A stretch of 64,000 nucleotides of DNA from Phyllobacterium zundukense (GCF_025452195.1 NZ_CP104973.1:3809774-3873773), one strand, 5' to 3'. Counted from the stretch's first letter, positions 21,313-31,076 are shown. Numbers and translations: made by a program. Notes: generated by a model from the letters alone, not told the origin.

Positions 21313-24213
21313 GTGGCATTTTTGACGGGACGGACGCTGAAAGGCTTATCGCGGGTTTTTGCGCTCGTCATTTTGTTGATATCGATGCAGTCGGCTGCGA
21401 ACGCGTTCGAGACAATCAAGATCACCAAGGAAAGCACAGCGCTCGACCTGTCAAAAGCCGTCGAAGTGTACCGGAACCAAGGCGAGACTTTCCAGATTTC
21501 CACCGCACCGGGCACCGACGGCATCGTTCGCCGCATCGAGGTGCAGGCCAACGACAAGCGTTCTACCGGTGACTGGGCAGCCTTTTCCCTTGCCAACCCG
21601 ACCGACGAGCAGATCGACCGGCTGATCGTCGCGCCACACTTCCGCCTCGTCGGATCGGGTTTCATCTGGCCCGACCTCGGCTCGACCCGCATCGCATCCA
21701 TTACGCCGAGTGAGGGATTCGCGCTGGACCGGCAAGCCAGCGAAGATGCCGATATTTTCCTGATTACGCTCAATCCCGGAGCCGTGATCACGCTTGTGGC
21801 CGAACTGGCGTCGCCGAACCTGCCTCAGGTTTACGTTTGGGAGCCAAATGCTTACAAGGACACGGTCAACTCCTATACGCTCTACCGCGGCATTCTTCTC
21901 GGAATCGCTGGCTTGCTCGCGTTGTTCTTGACCATTCTGTTTGTCGTCAAGGGAACGTCACTTTTTCCTGCAACAGCCGCGCTGGCATGGGCGGTACTGG
22001 CCTACATCTGCGTCGATTTCGGCTTCTGGAACAAGCTGATAGAGATAACGCCTGGTAATGAACAGATGTGGCGGGCCGGCACCGAGGTGGCGCTTGCGGC
22101 GACGCTGGTGATCTTTCTCTTCACCTATCTCAACCTCAACCGATGGCATGACAATTTCAGTTATGGCGCGCTGACATGGATTCTCGGCCTCGGCATTGTC
22201 TCCGGCGTCGCGATTTTCGACCCACCGATCGCCGCCGGTATCGCCCGCTTCTCCTTCGCCCTGACCATTATTTCCGGCATCGTGCTGATCGGTTTCTTCT
22301 CCTTCCGAAGTTATGATCGCGCGATCATGTTGATACCGACATGGATGCTCCTGCTGGTCTGGTTGATGGGCAGCTGGCTCACCGTATCGGGCATTCTGGC
22401 CAATGATATCATTCAGCCGGCCCTTGCCGGGGGCCTCGTTCTCATCGTTCTCCTCATTGGCTTCACCGTCATGCAGCACGCATTTTCGGGCGGCGCGCTG
22501 CAACAGGGCCTGTTCTCCGATGTGGAGCGGCAAGCGCTCGCTATTATCGGTTCCGGCGATATCGTCTGGGATTGGGACGTGCCGCGTGATCGCGTCGTTA
22601 CCACGCCTGATCTCACCAATTTCCTTGGAGCCTCGGCGAGTTCTCTGCATGGCGCCGTGCGCAACTGGTTGCCGAGCCTGCACGCGGACGATCGCGATCG
22701 CTTCCGGACGACCCTGGACGTTATTCTCGAGAACAGGCGCGGCCGCATTTCACAAACATTCCGCCTGCGTGCCAATGACGGCCACTACTACTGGTACTCG
22801 CTGAAGGCCCGCCCTGTCATCGGTTCCGATGGTGAAATTGTCCGGTGCGTCGGCACGCTTATCGATGTCACCGAGCAGAAAAAGGCAGAAGAACGCCTGC
22901 TGCACGACGCTGTGCACGATAATCTGACAGGCCTGCCGAACCGCGAACTCTTCCTGGATCGCCTGGGCTCCGTCATCACCATGGCCCAAACCGAGAGCAG
23001 AATCCGTCCAACCGTATTCATCATCGACATTGACCGGTTCAAGCAGGTCAATGACGGCCTTGGCATGTCGGCAGGCGATACATTTCTTCTGACCATTTCA
23101 CGTCGTCTGCACCGCCTGTTGCGGCCGCAGGATACGCTCAGCCGTCTGGCCGGTGATCAATTTGGCCTCATTCTCGTCTCTGAGAGCGAGCCTGCCAAAA
23201 TTGCCGCATTCGCCGAAGCGGTGAAACAGGCCATTCGGGCGCCGATTGCCTTTTCCAAACGCGAGATCGTGCTGACCGCATCGCTTGGCCTGATTACCTG
23301 GACGAGCGGCAGCGCCGCCTCACCGGAAGACCTGGTCAAGGACGCCGAGCTGGCCATGTTCCAGGCCAAGCGGTTCGGTGGCGATCGCATCGAGCCGTTC
23401 CGCCCGGCCTTCCGCGCAGTGGGCAGTGACCGGCTTCAGCTGGAATCCGATTTGCGCCGCGCTCTCGAACGTCGCGAAATTCACATGGCCTATCAGCCCA
23501 TCATGCGTCTGGAAGACAACAGCATTGCAGGGTTTGAAGCGCTGATGCGCTGGGATCACCCGCGCCGCGGTTCCATTCCGCCGTCGGAGTTCATTCCGAT
23601 TGCCGAAAGCTCGGGCCTTATCGTGCAGCTCGGTCTTTTCGCAATGCAGAAGGCGGCGGAAGACCTCGTCAACTGGCAGCGCAATCTTGGCGCCTCGCCT
23701 CTCTTTGTTTCTGTCAATATTTCCAGCAGCCAACTGATCCGGCAGGATCTGATCGATGACGTACGATCGGTGCTCCTGCAAACCCAGATCGAGCCGGCGA
23801 GCCTGAAACTGGAACTCACGGAATCCCTGATGATGGAAAATCCGGAGCGCTCCAACTACGTGCTCTCCAGCATCAAGGCGATGGGCGTCGGTGTATCGCT
23901 CGATGATTTCGGCACGGGGTATTCTTCGCTGTCCTACCTGACCTCCTTCCCGTTCGACATGATCAAGATCGACCGCTCGTTCCTGAAGGCGGATCAACCG
24001 CAGAAGGTGACACTGCTTCGTTCCATGATCAGCATGGCGCACGATCTTGGATTGTCGGTCGTGACGGAAGGCATCGAGAATGAGAGCGATGCGCTGCAAC
24101 TCCGCCAGATGGGCTGCGAATATGCGCAAAGTTTCATGTTCAGCCCGCCGCTCACGCTGGACGTCGCGACAAAGCTACTGCGTGAGCAGTTCCAGCAATC
24201 TAAAGCGTCGTAG
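21313..24213 (+). CDS. Membrane 7TM-PAS-GGDEF-EAL protein, probable c-di-GMP phosphodiesterase
   Basis: 966 residues from GTG 21313 (AAAGG 8 bases upstream); ATG 21280 or 21271 are alternatives that overlap the previous gene. Order: signal peptide, periplasmic sensory domain (to about residue 175), seven or so transmembrane helices (about 180-390), PAS (410-517), GGDEF-type domain (525-700) and EAL domain (710-955). The cyclase motif reads AGDQF instead of GGDEF (about residue 612), so cyclase activity is probably lost. The EAL domain keeps EALMRW, the DDFGTGYSSLSYL loop and KIDRSFL, so c-di-GMP hydrolysis is likely. The input signal is unknown. Confidence 0.9.
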   Translation: MAFLTGRTLKGLSRVFALVILLISMQSAANAFETIKITKESTALDLSKAVEVYRNQGETFQISTAPGTDGIVRRIEVQANDKRSTGDWAAFSLANPTDEQIDRLIVAPHFRLVGSGFIWPDLGSTRIASITPSEGFALDRQASEDADIFLITLNPGAVITLVAELASPNLPQVYVWEPNAYKDTVNSYTLYRGILLGIAGLLALFLTILFVVKGTSLFPATAALAWAVLAYICVDFGFWNKLIEITPGNEQMWRAGTEVALAATLVIFLFTYLNLNRWHDNFSYGALTWILGLGIVSGVAIFDPPIAAGIARFSFALTIISGIVLIGFFSFRSYDRAIMLIPTWMLLLVWLMGSWLTVSGILANDIIQPALAGGLVLIVLLIGFTVMQHAFSGGALQQGLFSDVERQALAIIGSGDIVWDWDVPRDRVVTTPDLTNFLGASASSLHGAVRNWLPSLHADDRDRFRTTLDVILENRRGRISQTFRLRANDGHYYWYSLKARPVIGSDGEIVRCVGTLIDVTEQKKAEERLLHDAVHDNLTGLPNRELFLDRLGSVITMAQTESRIRPTVFIIDIDRFKQVNDGLGMSAGDTFLLTISRRLHRLLRPQDTLSRLAGDQFGLILVSESEPAKIAAFAEAVKQAIRAPIAFSKREIVLTASLGLITWTSGSAASPEDLVKDAELAMFQAKRFGGDRIEPFRPAFRAVGSDRLQLESDLRRALERREIHMAYQPIMRLEDNSIAGFEALMRWDHPRRGSIPPSEFIPIAESSGLIVQLGLFAMQKAAEDLVNWQRNLGASPLFVSVNISSSQLIRQDLIDDVRSVLLQTQIEPASLKLELTESLMMENPERSNYVLSSIKAMGVGVSLDDFGTGYSSLSYLTSFPFDMIKIDRSFLKADQPQKVTLLRSMISMAHDLGLSVVTEGIENESDALQLRQMGCEYAQSFMFSPPLTLDVATKLLREQFQQSKAS

Positions 24214-24252
24214 AAATCACATCAGGTTGCCCGTCAGGGTGAACTAGCTCCG

Positions 24253-24397
24253 ATACTGCAGTTGCAAATTCGTCAGGCTGAGGCGAAAAGGTTGATTTTC
24301 GAGCATCGGAGCGGAGCGTACATTTGGGTACGTGAGCACCGAAGCGTAGAAAATCTGCCTTTGCAGCCCGGCATCACGAAGAGTGCAACTGCAGTAT
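24253..24397 (+). repeat. RIME-like repeat, copy 4, enclosed by a 14 bp perfect inverted repeat
   Basis: ATACTGCAGTTGCA (24253-24266) pairs perfectly with TGCAACTGCAGTAT (24384-24397). Inside lies a RIME-like copy: GAGGCGAAAAGG, CGAGCATCGGAGCGGAGCGTAC, GTACGTGAGCACCGAAGC, then CTGCCTTTGCAGCCC. The outer arm ends on the yqgE stop codon. The whole structure sits between converging genes and could act as a two-way transcription stop. Confidence 0.8.
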
Positions 24398-24999
24398 TAG
24401 GCGTGTCCGGCGACAGTGGCCAGCCGCGACGGATCAACGCCCATATAGGCTAAAATCCGATCGTACTTGCTGTCGATATCGGTATCGAAAAGCAGTTCCT
24501 GCGACGCCTTGCAGGTGAGCCAGCCATTGTTGGCGATCTCGGTCTCTAGTTGACCCGAAGCCCAACCGGAATAACCCAGAGTCATCAAGGCTTTGCGCGG
24601 TCCGCGGCCACCGGAGATGGCACGCAGTATATCCACAGTTCCCGTCAGGCAAATCTCTTCTGCTACCGGCATGGTTGAATCGGTGAGATAATCGTCAGAA
24701 TGCAGGACGAAGCCTCGCCGCATTTCGACCGGTCCGCCATTGCGCACCAGAAAATCGCGCGTCCGTTCAGGCATCATGATTGCCTGTTGCTCGTCGAGAA
24801 CACCAAGTTGAACGAGGATATCCGAAAATTCCATGTCCTGGACACGATTGATAATCAGGCCCATAGCGCCCTTTTCGGAGTGCGCACAAACATAGATGAC
24901 CGAGCGCGCAAACCGGCTGTCGTCCATTCCCGGCATAGCGAGAAGGAACTGTCCATTCAGAAATCCGGTCTCTTTGTTGGCGTCTCTGAAAATCTCCAT
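24397..24999 (-). CDS. UPF0301 / YqgE-AlgH family protein
   Basis: 200 residues from ATG 24999 ([25 protein letters not shown]). The family signature is clear: [40 protein letters not shown], then [14 protein letters not shown] and [24 protein letters not shown]0301 proteins are widespread and have no settled biochemical role; AlgH was named from alginate regulation in Pseudomonas. The frame stays open far upstream on the same strand, but that extension runs antisense to the next gene and is not coding. It is divergent from the DsbD alpha-like gene. Confidence 0.92.
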   Translation of the reverse strand: MEIFRDANKETGFLNGQFLLAMPGMDDSRFARSVIYVCAHSEKGAMGLIINRVQDMEFSDILVQLGVLDEQQAIMMPERTRDFLVRNGGPVEMRRGFVLHSDDYLTDSTMPVAEEICLTGTVDILRAISGGRGPRKALMTLGYSGWASGQLETEIANNGWLTCKASQELLFDTDIDSKYDRILAYMGVDPSRLATVAGHA

Positions 25000-25173
25000 G
25001 AGAATAAAGGTACCAAGGATTCTGTAAATGACAACGGCTTTGGGTAACGAATTGTAAATGATGCTGAAATCCCTCAGCCGCGCACGTATTGCGGGATTAC
25101 TTCTCACGCAGAAATGATGCGCAAAATCAGTCACATCCTTGATAGTGCCCAAAAGGCCTGTAAAGGTCGAAAA

Positions 25174-25971
25174 ATGAAAACAGAACTGCTCTTTCTTGCT
25201 GCCGTGATTGCGTTTACCGCTCCGGCGCATGCAAATTCCGAATGGACGAAGACGCCAGGCGGCAACGTCAGGCTCGTTATCGACAATCCTGTCCAGCCAT
25301 CGCCCGAGATCCGCGGAGCGATAGAGATCAATCTCGATCCGGGCTGGAAAACCTATTGGCGAGAACCCGGTGATGCGGGTGTGCCGCCCGAACTTGATCT
25401 CACCGAAAGCACCAACATCAAAAGCTATGCGCTTTCGTTTCCAACGCCGCACCGCTTCGACGACGGCAATACCCATTGGGCAGGATACAAGAAACCGGTC
25501 TCCTTGCCGCTCACGCTCACGCTCGCCGATCCTGCCAAGCCCGCCCATCTGAAGGGCCATGCGTTTCTTGGGATTTGCGAGACGATCTGCATCCCTGTCA
25601 AAGCGGAGTTTGATTTTAGCGTCGACAACACCAAACCCACCGACGCGTTGACGAAAACGCTTATAGATGCGGCCTTCGAACAGCTGCCGGGCGAAGCGTC
25701 GGCGACATTTGGCGCGCGCAGCGCGACACGCAAGGATGATCATGTGAGAGTAACGGTCGACCTTCCTGCCGATGATCCAAACACCGACATTTTCGTCGCG
25801 GGCGATGGAGCCGTTACATTCGGCATGTCGAAACTGAAGGACCGGCAGGCAAATGAAGCTGTTTTTTCCGTGCGGATCATCTCCGGAAAGGACAAGAAAA
25901 CGCCCCCTCTCAACTACACGCTGGTTCAAGGGAACAAGGCTGTCTCCGGAACCGTTGACGTGCAGGAATAA
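25174..25971 (+). CDS. Periplasmic DsbD alpha-domain-like protein
   Basis: 265 residues from ATG 25174, with a clear signal peptide ([20 protein letters not shown]). The body matches the N-terminal domain of protein-disulfide reductase Dsb[27 protein letters not shown], then [21 protein letters not shown], where two cysteines lie in the place of the DsbD alpha active site. The usual DsbD membrane and thioredoxin domains are absent. It may pass electrons to periplasmic partners, for example in cytochrome c or metal-centre assembly, but this is inferred from the fold. The peroxiredoxin gene follows 79 bp downstream on the same strand. Confidence 0.85.
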   Translation: MKTELLFLAAVIAFTAPAHANSEWTKTPGGNVRLVIDNPVQPSPEIRGAIEINLDPGWKTYWREPGDAGVPPELDLTESTNIKSYALSFPTPHRFDDGNTHWAGYKKPVSLPLTLTLADPAKPAHLKGHAFLGICETICIPVKAEFDFSVDNTKPTDALTKTLIDAAFEQLPGEASATFGARSATRKDDHVRVTVDLPADDPNTDIFVAGDGAVTFGMSKLKDRQANEAVFSVRIISGKDKKTPPLNYTLVQGNKAVSGTVDVQE

Positions 25972-26050
25972 CGATCAAAAATTCTCGACTTTTGCAAGTG
26001 CGCACCCTATGTGCGGAAGGTCTCATATCACATCTCACAGGGAGCTATTC

Positions 26051-26536
26051 ATGACGATCAAGGTGGGCGAGCGTTTGCCGGACGCTGTATTCAAGACGAA
26101 ATCGGATGAGGGCGTCAGTGAAGTCCGCTCCGAAACGCTGTTCAAGGGCAAGAGAATTGTTCTCTTTGCCGTTCCTGGCGCATTTACGCCGACCTGCAGC
26201 ATGAACCATCTACCAGGTTATCTTGAAAACAGAGATGCAATTCTGGCAAAGGGCATCGACGCAATTGTCGTGGTAGCCGTCAATGATCCGCATGTCATGG
26301 GTGCCTGGGCCAAGGCAACAAATGGCGAGGGCAAGATTCAATATCTCTCGGACGGCAATGCTACCTTCACCAAGGCCGTCGGTCTCGATGTCGATCTCGG
26401 TGCCGGCAATATGGGCATACGCTCCAAGCGGTATTCAATGTTGGTCGAAGACGGCGTGGTGAAGCAACTCAATATTGAAGAGTCTCCTGGTCAGGCTATC
26501 ACCTCGAGCGCAGCGACCATTCTCAATCAGCTTTAG
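26051..26536 (+). CDS. Prx5-type peroxiredoxin
   Basis: 161 residues from ATG 26051, with GGAG ten bases upstream. The peroxidatic cysteine is Cys49 in VPGAFTPTCSMNHLPGY, the motif of the Prx5/hybrid glutaredoxin-dependent group. The remainder (VVAVNDPHVMGAWAK, YLSDGNATFTKAVGLDVDL, RSKRYSMLVEDGVVKQLNIE) is collinear with the family. It reduces hydroperoxides in the cytosol using glutathione/glutaredoxin or thioredoxin. No fused glutaredoxin domain is present. The gene is followed by an 850 bp region without a recognised gene. Confidence 0.94.
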   Translation: MTIKVGERLPDAVFKTKSDEGVSEVRSETLFKGKRIVLFAVPGAFTPTCSMNHLPGYLENRDAILAKGIDAIVVVAVNDPHVMGAWAKATNGEGKIQYLSDGNATFTKAVGLDVDLGAGNMGIRSKRYSMLVEDGVVKQLNIEESPGQAITSSAATILNQL

Positions 26537-26661
26537 GAGAAACTCGTATTGGGGTGGGGATAAGTTTTGGATACAGATTCAAAAAACCCCTCCCTGGCGC
26601 TTTGCGCCTTCCCTCCCCACAGGGGCGAGTGAAGAGACATTTTGCTGTCGGTGCTCGGTTT

Positions 26662-26812
26662 TGGCAATGCTGCTGTGCGTGGTTCGACAAGCTCACCATG
26701 AGGGAGGTGGGTTGATTGCAGGGAGCGAAATTCTGCAATGCTGGCGATTGTCGTTGCAACACTCTACCTCCCTCATGGTGAGCTTGTCGAACCACGCACA
26801 GCAGCATTGCCA
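26662..26812. repeat. Perfect 47 bp inverted repeat with 57 bp spacer
   Basis: Left arm 26662-26708 and right arm 26766-26812 are exact reverse complements and include GGTTCGACAAGCTCACCATGAG. The spacer is 57 bp. This arm sequence belongs to a well-known class of dispersed intergenic repeats in proteobacteria whose accidental translations read VVRQAHHEG or MVSLSNH. It could form a long hairpin in RNA, cruciform DNA, or mark a REP/MITE-like insertion. Confidence 0.9.
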
Positions 26813-27331
26813 TCCGGTAAATCAAGCAGCCTTGAAGGCACCCCGATCAACCTCCAGACAAAATAATCGTGGCTGTTTATCCACGCGCCTGAAACCTGAG
26901 CTATCCTGTGCCCGTCCTTTCCATGGGGAGCTGCTTCCGGAGCCGTTCGAAAGTGGGGAAGGACGGCGTGTCAGCGGGCGGGCAACGGACCCGAGCGCTG
27001 GCCGACCTGTTCGTCTTCGGAGGTCAATCTGCGCATTCCAGGCAGATATTGCCTCCATTGTTGACGCCAACGCCAATCGTGCGGACACTGCACCGACGGC
27101 GACGACGGGCCCGGACTCCAGGCGTTCATCCACTCGCCCTTCGGAACAAGCAGAAGCTGGCCGGCAGGGGGACAACGTTAGCGGGCGGTCTTCGGATCGC
27201 ATTATTTATCTACAAAGACGCGCTTCGACGACCGCCCGTCTTCCCACAATGCAAAGCAATGGCCAGACTCTGATGAGGGCGTGGCAAGGGAGAAGCACAC
27301 CCGGTTCTTTGAAACTATCAATCACACAAAT
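26813..27331. other. GC-rich intergenic region with several possible hairpins; no gene recognised
   Basis: Lies between the 47 bp inverted repeat and the 3' end of rnhA. Both strands contain open frames but none has a plausible ribosome site or family resemblance. Hairpins visible include CCGTCCTT (about 26912) with AAGGACGG (about 26959), AATCTGC with GCAGATATT near 27026-27050, and GCGGGCGGTC with GACCGCCCGT at 27180-27240. I looked for RNase P RNA, tmRNA and SRP RNA core motifs on both strands and did not find them. Confidence 0.4.
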
Positions 27332-27373
27332 CCGCACCGGAGCACAGGAAAGCGCTATTTGCAGCCCGCTTGG
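27332..27373 (+). repeat. Partial RIME-like repeat (right half)
   Basis: CGCACCGGAGCACAGGAAAGCG followed by CTATTTGCAGCCCG matches the right arm of the RIME-like copies at 14812, 16959, 17746 and 24266; the left arm is missing. It sits just beyond the rnhA stop codon. Confidence 0.7.
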
Positions 27374-27392
27374 CGAGTTGTCGGTCAGGCTC

Positions 27393-27848
27393 TTAAACTT
27401 GCGGCATTCGCTTCTGTTTGAAAGGCGCCATGCCAGCGCGTGCAAGCTCATCGGCACGTTCGTTCTCCGGATGGCCGGCATGCCCTTTGACCCAGTGCCA
27501 GACCACCTTGTGCCGCTTGCGCGCTTCATCCAGCGCCTGCCAGAGTTCGGCATTCTTCACTGGCTTCTTCGCGGCAGTTTTCCAGCCGTTGCGCTTCCAG
27601 CCGTCGATCCAGCCAGAAATACCGTCACGAACATAGACCGAATCCGTATAAAGATCGACGTGGCACGGCTCCTTCAGGGCATTCAAAGCCGAGATCGCCG
27701 CCATCAACTCCATACGGTTGTTGGTCGTGTCGGCTTCACCGCCAGAGAGTTCCTTTTCATTGCCGTTCCAGCGCAGAACCGCACCCCAGCCTCCCGGACC
27801 GGGATTGCCGGAGCAAGCGCCATCGGTAAAAGCCTGAATCTCCTTCAC
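27393..27848 (-). CDS. rnhA: Ribonuclease HI
   Basis: 151 residues from a GTG at 27848 that overlaps the thrB stop (GTGA overlap), which decides the start; a longer in-frame version would run back into thrB. All four catalytic acids are visible: [28 protein letters not shown] and ENERADELA. It cuts the RNA strand of RNA:DNA hybrids, including primers and R-loops, in the cytosol. It is the last gene of the minus-strand run ctaC to rnhA, directly coupled to thrB. Confidence 0.96.
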   Translation of the reverse strand: MKEIQAFTDGACSGNPGPGGWGAVLRWNGNEKELSGGEADTTNNRMELMAAISALNALKEPCHVDLYTDSVYVRDGISGWIDGWKRNGWKTAAKKPVKNAELWQALDEARKRHKVVWHWVKGHAGHPENERADELARAGMAPFKQKRMPQV

Positions 27849-28825
27849 ACCTTGGACCCTTCCAGGATAAGTCCGTACTCTTCTGCCGACTTGATCTGGC
27901 GGTGAAAGCGCATCCGGCGGATGTATTCCATCGGGTCTTTTTTGACAACGAGGCTGCCTTCCGGCGTGTTGAGCCAATCGTACAATCTTGTGAGCATGAA
28001 GCGCAACGCCGAACCGCGTGCAAGGATAGGCAAGCTTGCGGCTTCGTCTGCCGAGAGCGGGCGAACGGAGTTGTAGCCCCGAAGCAAGGCCGTGCCTTTG
28101 GTGAGATTGAAAGAATGATCCTTTTCAAAGCACCAGGCGTTCAGGCAAACGGCCACATCGTAGGCAAGCAGATCGGTACAGGCGAAATAGAAATCGATCA
28201 GTCCCGACAATTTGTTTCCCAAAAAGAAGACGTTGTCTGGAAAAAGGTCGGCATGGATAACACCCGAGGGCAAGTGCGACGGCCAGTTGGACTCGAAGAA
28301 GGCCAGATCGGTCTCTGTCTCGTCAGCAAGGCCTGGTTCAACCCGATCGGCACCGGCCTTGGAATTGTCCCACAGGGGCCGCCAGCCTTCTACCGAGAGC
28401 GCATTGGGGCGGCGCATGGGGAAATCCTCGCCTGCGACATGCATCCTCGCCATTGCCTCGCCCAAGGCAAAGCAATGCTGCACTGTCGGGCGGCGCATCC
28501 ACATGCCTTCGAGAAAGGTCACAATCGCAGCAGGCCGACCAGCCAGTTCACCGATGCTTGATCCGGACTTCTGGTTCACTGGCAAAGGACAGCGTATCCC
28601 CTTGCCCGCCAGATGGCGCATCAAACCGAGAAAGAACGGCAGATCGTTGCTGTTCACACGTTTCTCGTACAACGTCAGAATGTACGATCCAGTGCTGGTA
28701 TGCAGCAGATAGTTGGAGTTTTCGACGCCCTCGGCAATGCCCTTATACGAAAGCAGCTCGCCGATATCGTAGTCTTTGAGGAAATGCGCCAGGTCGATTT
28801 CATTGATGTCGGTGTAGACGGCCAT
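27845..28825 (-). CDS. thrB: Homoserine kinase (APH-fold type)
   Basis: 326 residues. This is the aminoglycoside-phosphotransferase-fold homoserine kinase of alphaproteobacteria, not the GHMP type of enterics. Signatures are [35 protein letters not shown], the catalytic loop [14 protein letters not shown] and the metal site [26 protein letters not shown]. It phosphorylates homoserine for ThrC (17987). It begins 10 bp after ispH ends and its stop overlaps the rnhA start. Confidence 0.95.
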   Translation of the reverse strand: MAVYTDINEIDLAHFLKDYDIGELLSYKGIAEGVENSNYLLHTSTGSYILTLYEKRVNSNDLPFFLGLMRHLAGKGIRCPLPVNQKSGSSIGELAGRPAAIVTFLEGMWMRRPTVQHCFALGEAMARMHVAGEDFPMRRPNALSVEGWRPLWDNSKAGADRVEPGLADETETDLAFFESNWPSHLPSGVIHADLFPDNVFFLGNKLSGLIDFYFACTDLLAYDVAVCLNAWCFEKDHSFNLTKGTALLRGYNSVRPLSADEAASLPILARGSALRFMLTRLYDWLNTPEGSLVVKKDPMEYIRRMRFHRQIKSAEEYGLILEGSKV

Positions 28826-28835
28826 TTGTTAGCTC

Positions 28836-29837
28836 TTACCGGCTGCCGTTGACGAATGCCATATCGGCGCTCGTCAGTTCCACGTCCCGCAGGTCCCGCA
28901 TCACATGGAAATTTTCGGTCTCGATGGTTGTTTCGGCAAGTTCAATCGACACGATATACCGCTCCGAAAAGGACTGGATGATTTCGTCAACGATGATCTC
29001 CGGAGCTGAAGCGCCCGCGGACAATCCGACCACCGAAATGTTGCCGACCCTGCTCCAGTCGATGTCGCCGGCTCGTTGAACCAACAGAGACTGTACGGCG
29101 CCCGACCGCTCGGCGACCTCGACCAACCGCTTTGAATTGGACGAGTTCGGCGCCCCGACGACGAGAAAAAGGTCGCAGCCCGGAGCAGCGGCCTTCACAG
29201 CCTCCTGGCGGTTCGTCGTGGCGTAACAGATCGATTCCGCGGCCGGCGCTGTCAGTGCGGGGAAACGGCGCTGCAAGGTCGCGATGATCCCGGCAGTGTC
29301 ATCAACGGAAAGCGTTGTCTGCGTGACAAAGCCGAGATTATCGGGATCGTCAGGGACATACGTCTCAGCATCGGCGATCGTTTCGACCAGCGTGACCGCA
29401 CCTTCGGGCAATTGACCCATCGTACCGATGACTTCCGGATGGCCTGAGTGACCGACGAGAATGACATGGCGGCCGAGCCGCTGGTGGCGCATCGCCTGCT
29501 TATGAACCTTGGAGACCAGCGGGCATGTTGCATCCAGATAGAAAAGGTTCTTGCTAGTCGCATCGGAGGGAACCGACTTCGGCACCCCGTGCGCGGAAAA
29601 GACCACGGGCTGACTGCGATGCTCCGGAGGAATTTCGTCGAGTTCTTCGACAAAAACCGCTCCGCGAGCCTGCAAGCCTTCGACGACGTAACGGTTGTGC
29701 ACGATCTCATGGCGGACGTAGACAGGCGCGCCATATTTCTTCAACGCCAAAACGACGATCTGGATGGCGCGATCCACACCGGCGCAAAAACCGCGCGGTC
29801 CGCACAGGCGGATTGTCAGTGGTTTCTTGTCAGCCAT
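28836..29837 (-). CDS. ispH: 4-hydroxy-3-methylbut-2-enyl diphosphate reductase
   Basis: 333 residues from ATG 29837 (five codons longer if ATG 29852 is used). The last step of the MEP isoprenoid pathway, converting HMBPP to IPP and DMAPP with a [4Fe-4S] cluster. The three cluster cysteines are in [28 protein letters not shown] and [14 protein letters not shown]; the substrate motifs [25 protein letters not shown] and [14 protein letters not shown] are intact. It is followed closely by thrB. With dxs (40851) it shows that the organism uses the MEP route. Confidence 0.96.
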   Translation of the reverse strand: MADKKPLTIRLCGPRGFCAGVDRAIQIVVLALKKYGAPVYVRHEIVHNRYVVEGLQARGAVFVEELDEIPPEHRSQPVVFSAHGVPKSVPSDATSKNLFYLDATCPLVSKVHKQAMRHQRLGRHVILVGHSGHPEVIGTMGQLPEGAVTLVETIADAETYVPDDPDNLGFVTQTTLSVDDTAGIIATLQRRFPALTAPAAESICYATTNRQEAVKAAAPGCDLFLVVGAPNSSNSKRLVEVAERSGAVQSLLVQRAGDIDWSRVGNISVVGLSAGASAPEIIVDEIIQSFSERYIVSIELAETTIETENFHVMRDLRDVELTSADMAFVNGSR

Positions 29838-29887
29838 CGTATCGTGTCTCATCGAAGCGTTGCGGTGCTGTTGGAATTGGGCGGCAA

Positions 29888-30688
29888 TCAGCGCGAAGTC
29901 AAGTCCGAAGCTTCAGATTGGCTCACCTCGGGCTCGTTTGAATTTTTGGGATGGTATCTCTGCCAGAGCGAAATTCCCGCGATAGCAAGAAGCGTCGCGG
30001 CAAGGCCATACCAGGTTACCGCATATTGCAGGTGGCTGTTCGGCAGATCGATGATCGTCACACCGCCGACCGGCAGGCCCCCGGGATTTGGCGTCTTGTC
30101 GGCATCGATGAAAAACGGAACCAGCTTGTCATTGGCGATACCCGACTGCCCCGCCATGGTCGTCAGGTCTTTCCAATAGTAAATATTGGTCATGAGGTCG
30201 TTATTCGGCACGATCGACGAAGGCTTGTCATAAAGCGGGTTGCGCGCAAGCCCCGTCACAACCACCTGTCCCTCGACTTCGCCTTGCGGCCGTGTCACCG
30301 AATTCTTCTTGTCATAGGGAACAAAGCCACGATTAACGAAGACCGCGCGCCCATCGTCAAGCAAAAGCGGCGTATAGATGTAGAACCCGGAAGTGCCTTC
30401 ATAGGTCGCGAAATAGTGACGCTCGCGATCATTAAGCAGCTGGCCGGTCACTGTAACCGTCCGGTAGTCGACATCCTTTTCAGCCGCCCAGACCTTCTCG
30501 ATTTCGGCAAGCGGTGCGGGCTTCGCATGGGTTCGAGCCTCTATCTCCGCCAGCAAGCCTTCCTTCCAGTAAAGGCGTTCGACCTGCCATGTCCCGAGGG
30601 CGATCAAGATCGCGAAAACGATTGCACCGAGGACAAATTTCATCCACGGGAAGCGGTTGCTTGGTTGAGTCGTCACGCGGTCAGTCAT
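29888..30688 (-). CDS. SURF1 family cytochrome oxidase assembly protein
   Basis: 266 residues from ATG 30688. Two transmembrane helices, one near each end ([22 protein letters not shown] and [21 protein letters not shown]), enclose the periplasmic SURF1 domain with [33 protein letters not shown]. The LGTWQ.ERL.WK motif is the family hallmark. SURF1/Shy1 proteins help insert heme a into subunit I of aa3 oxidases. Its start overlaps the end of the DUF983 gene by 8 bp, and it follows the ctaE end of the oxidase cluster. Confidence 0.93.
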   Translation of the reverse strand: MTDRVTTQPSNRFPWMKFVLGAIVFAILIALGTWQVERLYWKEGLLAEIEARTHAKPAPLAEIEKVWAAEKDVDYRTVTVTGQLLNDRERHYFATYEGTSGFYIYTPLLLDDGRAVFVNRGFVPYDKKNSVTRPQGEVEGQVVVTGLARNPLYDKPSSIVPNNDLMTNIYYWKDLTTMAGQSGIANDKLVPFFIDADKTPNPGGLPVGGVTIIDLPNSHLQYAVTWYGLAATLLAIAGISLWQRYHPKNSNEPEVSQSEASDLTSR

Positions 30689-31076
30689 GGCTCTCCGGCG
30701 TATCAAGCCGACCCTCTGCGGCTTTATGCTTGTACTGCAAGGCTATCAAAATGCCCTTCATCCAGCGCAACGCCGCGAGGCAGAGCACGAGAGCCAAGGG
30801 TATCCACAGGATAAAATGCAGCCACAATGGTGGATCGAGCGTCACCTCCATCCAGAGAGCAAGGCCGACGACAATGAAGCCGATCAAGAGCATCACCAGA
30901 ACTGCGGGACCCTCGCCCGTGTCGATGAATGAATAATCCAGCCCACAGCTCGAACAGCGCTTCGCCGGTGCGAGGAATCCATCGAACAACTTCCCCTGCC
31001 CGCATCGAGGACAGCGCGCCTTTACACCGGCAACTACCGGGTCAACTGGTGCGTAAAGCGCCGTATCTTGATTCAT
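30681..31076 (-). CDS. DUF983 family membrane protein
   Basis: 131 residues from ATG 31076. An N-terminal zinc-ribbon-like pair, CPRCGQGKLF and CSSCGLDYSF, is followed by two transmembrane helices (AVLVMLLIGFIVVGLALWME and LWLHFILWIPLALVLCLAAL). DUF983 genes are regularly found with aa3 oxidase clusters in alphaproteobacteria, as here between ctaE and SURF1. The function is not established; a role in oxidase biogenesis is inferred from position. The overlap with the SURF1 start suggests coupled translation. Confidence 0.88.
   Translation of the reverse strand: MNQDTALYAPVDPVVAGVKARCPRCGQGKLFDGFLAPAKRCSSCGLDYSFIDTGEGPAVLVMLLIGFIVVGLALWMEVTLDPPLWLHFILWIPLALVLCLAALRWMKGILIALQYKHKAAEGRLDTPESHD

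Noticed and set aside
24997..25929. Upstream extension of the yqgE frame to 25929
   Set aside because: The extension is antisense to the DsbD alpha-like gene and the conserved YqgE start is at 24999.
26813..27331. RNase P RNA, tmRNA or SRP RNA in the gap before rnhA
   Set aside because: Core motifs such as GAGGAAAGUCCGGGC, a TTCGAATCC T-arm with a tag frame, or GGAAGGAAGCAGCC were not found on either strand.
26475..27905. Open plus-strand frame of 476 codons from the end of the peroxiredoxin gene through the repeat and across rnhA
   Set aside because: It crosses an inverted repeat and runs antisense to rnhA; its translation contains the repeat-derived VVRQAHHEGG and SLSNHAQQH strings typical of spurious frames.
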